DNA from: Candidatus Altarchaeum sp. | Lineage (GTDB): Archaea; Altiarchaeota; Altiarchaeia; Altiarchaeales; Altiarchaeaceae | Length of the DNA stretch: 12,814 nt | Direction: 5' to 3' | Assembly (NCBI GenBank): GCA_018260755.1 | Contig: JAGTWP010000011.1 | Coordinates: 1-12,814 of the forward strand | Shown: in pieces, positions 7,583 to 12,814 of the stretch | Layout of the letters: every line of letters starts with the position of its first letter | Position numbering within the stretch: the stretch's first letter is position 1 | The notes under the pieces: model-generated | What the model saw: only the letters and a program-made list of their open reading frames with translations | Databases searched by the model: none | What the model was told of the DNA's origin: nothing | Position numbers and translations under genes: made by a program

Positions 7583-8236
7583 ATGAAAAAATCAGAGATT
7601 GTCCTTAAAACATTGTATTACAAAAGAAAAAGGTTTGTATCGAGAAAAGACCTTGAGGAAGTGTGCAAAGAGTATCAAGTAAATCCGTTCAAGATAATAA
7701 AATACTTTCTTGAGCAAGGATATTTTATAAGGGTTTTTAGGGGTATTTTCTATCTCAGAGACCCTTCTGAAATCAAATTAAACCACCTTAACTTTTCCCC
7801 TCATGAAATGATCGCCGAGGGATTGTTGCTTAAGGGCGTTAAAAGATGGTACTTTGGGATATACAGTGGATTAAAGTATAACAACATGACACATGAGTAC
7901 TTCAATACAGATTTCATAGTCAATGATTCGATACATCGCGAAAAGTCGATGAAAATGAGCGGATGCAGATTCAAGTTCATTAAACTGAAGCCAACAATGT
8001 TTGAGTTTGGAATAATTACAGAAAAAACAAAAAATGGCATAACAATTAATTACAGCGATAAAGAAAAAACAGTTATGGATTTTGCATACTTGTGGAAACG
8101 GAATGGGAAAAGCATAGATATTATCAAATCCTATGTTAGCGAGTATATAGAGCATCTTGATAACAGAAAAATAGAGAAATACTCAAAATATTATCCAAAA
8201 TGGATGAAAGAATTGATCGCGAGCCTGAGAGATTGA
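7583..8236 (+). CDS. abiEi: AbiEi-type antitoxin and transcriptional repressor
   Basis: This is the antitoxin half of an AbiE (type IV) toxin-antitoxin pair. AbiEi proteins have an N-terminal winged helix-turn-helix that binds the operon promoter and a C-terminal domain that opposes the toxin. Here residues about 1-58 fit the winged helix: helices around 3-12, 21-29 and 35-45, then a wing reading G-Y-F-I-R-V-F-R-G-I-F-Y-L. Residues about 72-217 form the AbiEi body, including A-E-G-L-L-L (78-83), Y-F-G-I-Y-S-G-L (90-97) and the conserved-looking D-K-E-K-T-V-M-D-F-A-Y-L (159-170). It is 217 residues, normal for the family. The next gene is an AbiEii toxin, which supports the call. It follows a 112-bp gap holding an inverted repeat, and lies between cas4 and cas1, an unusual place. 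No clear ribosome binding site precedes its ATG. Confidence 0.85.
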   Translation: MKKSEIVLKTLYYKRKRFVSRKDLEEVCKEYQVNPFKIIKYFLEQGYFIRVFRGIFYLRDPSEIKLNHLNFSPHEMIAEGLLLKGVKRWYFGIYSGLKYNNMTHEYFNTDFIVNDSIHREKSMKMSGCRFKFIKLKPTMFEFGIITEKTKNGITINYSDKEKTVMDFAYLWKRNGKSIDIIKSYVSEYIEHLDNRKIEKYSKYYPKWMKELIASLRD

Positions 8237-9156
8237 TGGCGTTCATAGAAACTATGCACGATTCTCTTGGCGTTGAAAGAGAAAACAGGTACTTGGTAGA
8301 AAAGGATCTTTATCTGACAATAATTTTAAAGGAACTCCAGAAAACTGATTTTCACAAAAATTTAGTGTTCAAGGGTGGAACGTGCCTGGCGAAAGCGTAC
8401 CTGAATTATCACAGATTTTCAGAGGACATAGATTTCACATGGAAGGACCAGGAAATTTTCAAAGGAAAAAGTATGACGAGTATACGAAAAATTTGTTCAG
8501 GACATATAAACGAGGTTGGTTCTGCTCTGCTCGAAATTTCAAAAAAATATGGATTTTACTTTAAATTTGAGAAGCATAATAGGGACTATGTACAGTTAGG
8601 CGGCAGCAATAAGTTGGTCACCTTTCTTATATGGTTTGATTCAATAGAAGGCAGGCGATCTATGATAAAAATTCAGATAAACTTCTTAGAGCATATAGAG
8701 TTTCCCGTTATGAAGAAGGAACTTAAACCCTTAATAGAAAGATTCCCGAAAAAAGAAGAGGTGTATTTTAGCGATTTTCTTGGGTTTTACAAAGATCTAA
8801 ATTATTTAGTTTATGATATTCGCGAAATTGCGTGTGAGAAAATAAGGGCACTTCTGACGAGAAAGACTATAAACTCAAAAGATCTGGTGGATCTTTATCT
8901 CATTCACAAAAATTTCGGTATTGATGTGTTTAAATTGAACAATTCATGGGTGAAAAAGACGAAATTTGCAATAGAGATCTACGAAAAATACAAAGAGAAC
9001 TTTGAGGCAAGAACGGCGCTAACATTAGAATCTGCTGGATTAGACAAAGTGGAAAACCTTCTTTTGACTGAAATTGACAAAAATGACTTTGAAATTTTTG
9101 TAACCGAACTTCTAAATAAATTAAAGAATGAAACAATCGCTTTATTTAACGAATGA
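8236..9156 (+). CDS. abiEii: AbiEii-type nucleotidyltransferase toxin
   Basis: AbiEii toxins are nucleotidyltransferase-fold proteins; AbiEii binds GTP and the related MenT toxins block tRNA 3' ends. From ATG 8236 the protein is 306 residues. It has V-E-K-D (21-24), the F-K-G-G-T-C-L-A-K segment (45-53), and S-E-D-I-D (62-66) in R-F-S-E-D-I-D-F, the DxD-type metal-binding motif. The C-terminal motif is E-K-I-R-A-L-L-T-R followed by S-K-D-L-V-D-L (K202, R204, R209, D216, D219). All key residues appear intact. I prefer 8236 because TGATG couples it to the abiEi stop; an upstream ATG at 8200 would add 12 residues and overlap abiEi by 37 bp. The 3' end overlaps cas1 by 29 bp, so translation of cas1 is tied to the toxin gene. 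Confidence 0.9.
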   Translation: MAFIETMHDSLGVERENRYLVEKDLYLTIILKELQKTDFHKNLVFKGGTCLAKAYLNYHRFSEDIDFTWKDQEIFKGKSMTSIRKICSGHINEVGSALLEISKKYGFYFKFEKHNRDYVQLGGSNKLVTFLIWFDSIEGRRSMIKIQINFLEHIEFPVMKKELKPLIERFPKKEEVYFSDFLGFYKDLNYLVYDIREIACEKIRALLTRKTINSKDLVDLYLIHKNFGIDVFKLNNSWVKKTKFAIEIYEKYKENFEARTALTLESAGLDKVENLLLTEIDKNDFEIFVTELLNKLKNETIALFNE

Positions 9157-10102
9157 AGGAATTTTAGAACGGGAAGGAAATACTATTTATTTTATTCGCG
9201 AAGGTGAAAAGAAGGCTATTCCGATAAACAATATATCTGAAATACTTTGCCTAGCAAGGGTAAGTTTGCGTTCTGGAGCAATTGCATTTTTGTTTGAGAA
9301 TTGTGTTCCCGTTCACTTTCTTAATATGTATGGGCATTATACAGGATCTTTGTACCCACGGAACTTTCTTATTGCAGGGAAGGTTCTTATGAAACAGGTT
9401 GCTTTTTGTCTTGATAGTATGAAGAGATTGAACATAGCAAAGGAATTTGTGCAGGGAATAAAGTACAATACTTTAAAAACATTAAAATATTACTCAAATC
9501 GCGGAAAAGATATAAATTTTGAAGATGTTGAAAATTTAAATCCAGATAATGCTATTGATATTCCCACGCTTATGTCAATTGAAGGAAAAATCTGGGATAA
9601 TTATTACAAAAATTTTAATGAAATTTTAAAAAATTTTGAATTTACCAAGAGAGAAAGGAGACCTCCTACAAACGAGATAAACGCACTGATAAGTTTTGGA
9701 AATTCTTTGCTTTATTCAACAACGCTTTCTGAAATTTACAATACATACTTAAATCCAGCAATTTCTTTTTTACATGAGCCGCAGGAAAGAAGGTATTCGC
9801 TGGCTTTGGACATTTCGGAAATTTTTAAGCCGCTACTTGTTGAAAGAACCATATTTAAATTAGTGAATAAGCAGATGCTGACGGAGAAACATTTTGAAAA
9901 CGAACTGAAAGGGGTTTATCTGAACGATGAAGGAAAAAGAATTTACCTGAAAGAATATGATGAACGGTTAAATACGACAATAAAACATCCGACACTTGAA
10001 AGAGAAGTAAGTTACAGGCGGCTGATACGGTTGGAATGTTATAAAATTGTAAAACACATTATTGAAGATGAGGAATATAAATGTTTTAAGATGTGGTGGT
10101 GA
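9128..10102 (+). CDS. cas1: CRISPR adaptation integrase Cas1
   Basis: Cas1 is the integrase that, as a complex with Cas2, inserts new spacers at the leader-repeat junction. The 324-residue protein begins with the usual S-L-Y-L-x-N-E-G-x-L-x-R-x-x-N-T-I-Y-F. It keeps V-H-F-L-N-x-Y-G-x-Y-x-G-S-L-Y-P-R (62-78) and the catalytic metal ligands: E152 (M-S-I-E-G), H216 (F-L-H-E-P) and D228/E231 (A-L-D-I-S-E-I-F-K-P). The start at 9128 is set by the family N-terminus and requires a 29-bp overlap with the end of the AbiEii toxin gene. That overlap is hard to explain by a recent insertion and suggests a settled operon. Cas2 follows after 33 bp. The call is certain at family level. Confidence 0.97.
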   Translation: MKQSLYLTNEGILEREGNTIYFIREGEKKAIPINNISEILCLARVSLRSGAIAFLFENCVPVHFLNMYGHYTGSLYPRNFLIAGKVLMKQVAFCLDSMKRLNIAKEFVQGIKYNTLKTLKYYSNRGKDINFEDVENLNPDNAIDIPTLMSIEGKIWDNYYKNFNEILKNFEFTKRERRPPTNEINALISFGNSLLYSTTLSEIYNTYLNPAISFLHEPQERRYSLALDISEIFKPLLVERTIFKLVNKQMLTEKHFENELKGVYLNDEGKRIYLKEYDERLNTTIKHPTLEREVSYRRLIRLECYKIVKHIIEDEEYKCFKMWW

Positions 10103-10111
10103 AATTTAACG

Positions 10112-10123
10112 GATAAATTTATC
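10112..10123. other. Perfect 12-bp palindrome between cas1 and cas2
   Basis: GATAAATTTATC lies in the 33-bp gap between the cas1 stop and the cas2 ATG. It could be a protein-binding site or a chance AT palindrome. There is no ribosome binding site in this gap. Confidence 0.4.
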
Positions 10124-10135
10124 TGCTGTTTAAAA

Positions 10136-10399
10136 ATGTATCTGATTGTGGTTTATGATATAAACGAAAAGAGGGTAAATAAGGTATGCAAATTTTTAAG
10201 GACATATCTTTACTGGATTCAGAATTCGGTGTTTGAAGGAGAGGTTACCGGTGCAAATTTTGAGAAAATAAAGGTTAGATTGAAAAAGATTATCAGGGAA
10301 GAAGAGGATTCTGTTATTTTCTTTAAAATGCCTTCTGAAAAAGGTATGGAAAAAGAAATTTTAGGTGTTGAAAGGAATGAAATTACAAATATTCTTTAA
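10136..10399 (+). CDS. cas2: CRISPR adaptation protein Cas2
   Basis: Cas2 dimers bridge two Cas1 dimers in the spacer-integration complex. The 87-residue protein opens with a ferredoxin-like first strand, L-I-V-V-Y-D-I, placing the conserved aspartate at D8. It continues with R-V-x-K-V-C-K-F-L-R, Y-L-Y-W-I-Q-N-S-V-F-E-G-E-V, the Cas2 hallmark, and ends after S-V-I-F-F. Length is normal. It follows cas1 by 33 bp and ends 274 bp before the first repeat, so the array leader starts directly after it. The first two Met/Tyr codons match family starts, and no better start exists upstream. Confidence 0.96.
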   Translation: MYLIVVYDINEKRVNKVCKFLRTYLYWIQNSVFEGEVTGANFEKIKVRLKKIIREEEDSVIFFKMPSEKGMEKEILGVERNEITNIL

Positions 10400-10673
10400 C
10401 ATACCCCCACCCCCGTCACTTCCTGTATTATTAAAATATTTTTGTTTTGAAATGAAATTCGGACTAAAAATTTCAAAAATTTTGGGAAATTTAGATGTGT
10501 TTTTGGGGTTGACTAATTTTTACCCGTAAGGTATTTTTCTTTTCATCAGTAAAATTTTGTCTATGTATAATAAATGGTTTCCAAGAGAGGGTTCGACTGG
10601 ATTTTAACGATTATTTAAATGTTTAATGTTTAAAATTTAATTATTTATGAAAATTTTCAATCGTAAATTTTTG
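10400..10673 (+). promoter_or_regulatory. CRISPR leader
   Basis: This non-coding, AT-rich 274-bp stretch joins cas2 to the first repeat. It begins with a C-rich patch (CCCCCACCCCC). An imperfect inverted repeat follows: TTTTGAAAT at 10445-10453 against ATTTCAAAA at 10470-10478. A bacterial-style promoter pair is visible: TTGACT (10509-10514), 17 bp, TATTTT (10532-10537). The last 80 bases before the array are almost pure A/T. Repeat orientation (ends in GAAAC, handle-like) puts the leader here, upstream of an array read on the + strand. The leader call is strong; the promoter elements are tentative. Confidence 0.85.
10509..10537 (+). promoter_or_regulatory. Possible -35/-10 promoter for the array transcript
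   Basis: TTGACT and TATTTT are separated by 17 bp, the ideal spacing for a bacterial housekeeping sigma factor. A start near 10545 would give about 130 nt of leader RNA before the first repeat. This is meaningless if the host is an archaeon. Confidence 0.3.
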
Positions 10674-10836
10674 GTTTAAATCGCACTATGTAGTATGGAA
10701 ACACATAAAATTTCAAAATTTACTTCTTATGGGAATATCAGTTTAAATCGCACTATGTAGTATGGAAACAGATATATTGTTCCCAAGCAGACCAAAGACA
10801 TTTGCTGGTTTAAATCGCACTATGTAGTATGGAAAC

Positions 10837-10872
10837 AATTTCATCACGACCTCGATTTGGAAGCAACTGGTA
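10837..10872 (+). repeat. Spacer 3, same sequence as spacer 5
   Basis: All 36 bases are identical to the first 36 of spacer 5 (10966-11003), which has two extra bases (GT) at its leader-distal end. Spacer 4 lies between them. Confidence 0.95.
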
Positions 10873-10965
10873 GTTTAAATCGCACTATGTAGTATGGAAA
10901 CTTCTCCATGAAAAGTTGTAAAATTTAGCAAAAACTGTTTAAATCGCACTATGTAGTATGGAAAC

Positions 10966-11003
10966 AATTTCATCACGACCTCGATTTGGAAGCAACTGGT
11001 AGT
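10966..11003 (+). repeat. Spacer 5, 38-nt version of spacer 3
   Basis: This spacer has the same left end as spacer 3 and carries two further bases at its right end. Being farther from the leader, it is expected to be the older of the two. Confidence 0.95.
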
Positions 11004-11032
11004 GTTTAAATCGCACTATGTAGTATGGAAAC

Positions 11033-11069
11033 CTCGAACTTGATTGTTTCCATACTACATAGTGCGATT
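11033..11069 (+). repeat. Spacer 6, inverted copy of a repeat-spacer junction of this array
   Basis: The last 24 bases (11046-11069) are the exact reverse complement of the final 24 bases of the repeat. The preceding 12 bases (11034-11045) are the reverse complement of the first 12 bases of spacer 21 (12011-12022). Only base 11033 (C) fails to match. The source segment is therefore 11987-12022 of the same array, or an identical copy elsewhere. Confidence 0.93.
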
Positions 11070-12814
11070 GTTTAAATCGCACTATGTAGTATGGAAACAA
11101 TTCTCTCCACTCCAACACCACAGGTGGTAGCAAGTTTAAATCGCACTATGTAGTATGGAAACAATACTGCGTCGCCGTCTATTGCCTTTTCTATTATTTG
11201 TTTAAATCGCACTATGTAGTATGGAAACTTGTTGATGGCAATTATAATGTAGGAGTTTTAACACGTTTAAATCGCACTATGTAGTATGGAAACTAACTAT
11301 CGTCGCGTAATTCTCCCATCTCGTAAGATAGTTTAAATCGCACTATGTAGTATGGAAACGATAAAAAAATAAAGGTTTTAGTAAAAGAAAGACTGTTTAA
11401 ATCGCACTATGTAGTATGGAAACCACTTTATCCTGCTTATTTCTAATGCCCGCTTTTTTGTGTTTAAATCGCACTATGTAGTATGGAAACAACTCAATAC
11501 TTTCAAGTTCTCCCCAAATCCCTTCAAAGTTTAAATCGCACTATGTAGTATGGAAACTGCCGCTTGGATAGTATCTTATTTCCACCCTCGTGGTTTAAAT
11601 CGCACTATGTAGTATGGAAACAAAAAACGATTTAGTGTTTTATTTATAAAGAATTTGTTTAAATCGCACTATGTAGTATGGAAACGTAAATTGGGATGGT
11701 TGGTATTTTCGGATTGTAGATAGTTTAAATCGCACTATGTAGTATGGAAACGATTTAAGTAGGCTGGGATATATGGAACTTGAAGGGTTTAAATCGCACT
11801 ATGTAGTATGGAAACGGATATGATAAAAAGATAATATATACTTCATAATTGGTTTAAATCGCACTATGTAGTATGAAAACATGTAAGAGATATTAGTAAG
11901 GTGTTGAGGGAATTGGGTTTAAATCGCACTATGTAGTATGGAAACTATCCATTTTTTGATGCTTTTCCAATGTATTTCCCAGTTTAAATCGCACTATGTA
12001 GTATGGAAACAATCAAGTTCGACATCAGCAAGTGTGTCAGAGTTACCGTTTAAATCGCACTATGTAGTATGGAAACCATAATAAAAATGAGGTAGGTATA
12101 ATGGAAACAATAGTTTAAATCGCACTATGTAGTATGGAAACTCTAATTCATTTTCAAGCATTTCAATTCTTTTCTTCAGTTTAAATCGCACTATGTAGTA
12201 TGGAAACTCAGTTCTTTTTCTCATAGGATAACTAAACACAGTTTAAATCGCACTATGTAGTATGGAAACAAATGTGTAAAAATGGCAAAACCAGAAATAC
12301 AAAACGTTTAAATCGCACTATATAGTATGGAAACTATATATATTATTGACGAGAAATTTAACCTCTGAAAAGGTTTAAATCGCACTATGTAGTATGGAAA
12401 CAGTCGTTCTGCTCTTTCTGCGGTTTTGTCTTTTTCGTTTAAATCGCACTATGTAGTATGGAAACGTGATAAGAGTATTTACGAGTGAAATTGAATTTTG
12501 AGTTTAAATCGCACTATGTAGTATGGAAACCTTTTTGACGAGTTGATAGCGTCCCATCTTGTGAAAATGTGTTTAAATCGCACTATGTAGTATGGAAACT
12601 TAAGTTGCTGATAAAGCACAACTTTATTATTTTTGTTTAAATCGCACTATGTAGTATGGAAACTTGATGATGTTGTGAATAAATTAAATCAAATATTAAG
12701 GTTTAAATCGCACTATGTAGTATGGAAACGAGGCTAAATTAGACGAGTTTATAAAAAAATTTCTCGGTTTAAATCGCACTATGTAGTATGGAAACTTTTA
12801 GATTGCTTCACCGA

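Larger units (their letters stand above)
10674..12814 (+). CRISPR. CRISPR array: 33 repeats of 29 bp, 32 complete spacers, continues past the window
   Basis: The repeat starts GTTTAAATCGCA and ends TATGGAAAC, is 29 bp and weakly structured, as type I-B repeats often are. I count 33 copies, the first at 10674-10702 and the last at 12767-12795, followed by 19 bases of a cut-off spacer. Spacers are 33-40 bp, mostly 35-38. Repeats are identical except 11852-11880 (one G to A, at 11876) and 12306-12334 (one G to A, at 12322). The 3' end gives an 8-nt ATGGAAAC crRNA handle after Cas6 cutting, which fixes transcription on the + strand and puts the newest spacers at the left. There is no decay at the visible end, so the true trailer lies outside. 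Spacers 3 and 5 match each other, and spacer 6 derives from the array itself. Confidence 0.99.

Noticed and set aside
7871-8155. Minus-strand frames of 79 and 94 codons opposite abiEi.
   Set aside because: They overlap each other and the well-supported abiEi gene, and have no recognisable motifs or ribosome binding sites.
7583-9156. Possibility that the AbiE genes are a recent mobile insertion.
   Set aside because: No transposase, terminal inverted repeats or target-site duplication is seen, base composition looks like that of the neighbours, and abiEii overlaps cas1 by 29 bp.
10445-10478. Inverted repeat after cas2 as an intrinsic terminator.
   Set aside because: The arms are A/T only apart from one G-C pair, the loop is 16 bases, and no clean T-tract follows, so I do not call a terminator.
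10939-11133. A 64-codon minus-strand open frame across repeats 5-8.
   Set aside because: It is an artefact of translating CRISPR repeats: the peptide repeats the same segment for each repeat copy.
11099-11133. Short palindrome ACCACAGGTGGT inside spacer 7.
   Set aside because: Arms of 5 bp within a single captured spacer reflect the source sequence and say nothing about this locus.
12077-12112. Spacer 22 contains ATGGAAAC, identical to the 8-nt crRNA handle, hinting at a second self-derived spacer.
   Set aside because: The match is only 8-9 bases and is preceded by AGGTATA, so it reads well as a ribosome binding region and gene start (M-E-T-I) of a foreign gene. No further repeat or spacer sequence adjoins it.

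Overview
The window is a nearly complete type I-B CRISPR-Cas locus, all on the + strand, and very AT-rich (roughly 30% GC by eye). It holds a full effector operon, an adaptation module and the leader-proximal part of a long CRISPR array that runs off the right edge. The organism cannot be named from this sequence. Low GC, lysine- and isoleucine-rich proteins, Arg codons dominated by AGA/AGG, tightly overlapping genes and a TM1802/Csh1-type Cas8b suggest an anaerobic, possibly thermophilic bacterium or archaeon. Promoter-like elements are ambiguous: TATA-like boxes upstream of cas6 and abiEi, and a -35/-10-like pair in the leader.

Layout. 1-79: AT-rich upstream region with 16-bp tandem repeats. 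80-6961: effector operon in the order cas6, cas8b (N-terminal part), a separate small-subunit gene (cas11b-like, matching the C-terminal part of fused Csh1 proteins), cas7, cas5 and cas3 (HD nuclease fused to helicase). 6976-7470: cas4. 7471-7582: the longest intergenic gap in the cas region (112 bp), with an inverted repeat and a TATA-like box. 7583-9156: an AbiEi/AbiEii toxin-antitoxin pair. 9128-10399: cas1 and cas2. 10400-10673: leader. 10674-12814: array with 33 repeats of 29 bp, 32 complete spacers and a truncated 33rd.

How the parts work together. Cas6 should cut the array transcript within each repeat, leaving an 8-nt ATGGAAAC 5' handle. Cas8b, Cas11b, Cas7, Cas5 and crRNA form Cascade, which recruits Cas3 to degrade target DNA. 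Cas4, Cas1 and Cas2 add spacers at the leader end. All expected catalytic residues that can be checked by eye are present, and repeats are almost identical, so the locus looks functional.

Three things stand out. First, an AbiE toxin-antitoxin pair sits between cas4 and cas1, and its toxin gene overlaps cas1 by 29 bp. The adaptation genes are therefore probably cotranscribed with, and possibly repressed by, the antitoxin AbiEi. Second, spacer 6 is an inverted copy of a repeat-spacer junction from further down this same array (36 of 37 bases), so the system appears to have sampled its own array. Third, Cas8b is split, with the small subunit carried by its own overlapping gene. A repeated spacer (3 and 5), differing by 2 nt at one end, is a further sign of recent adaptation.
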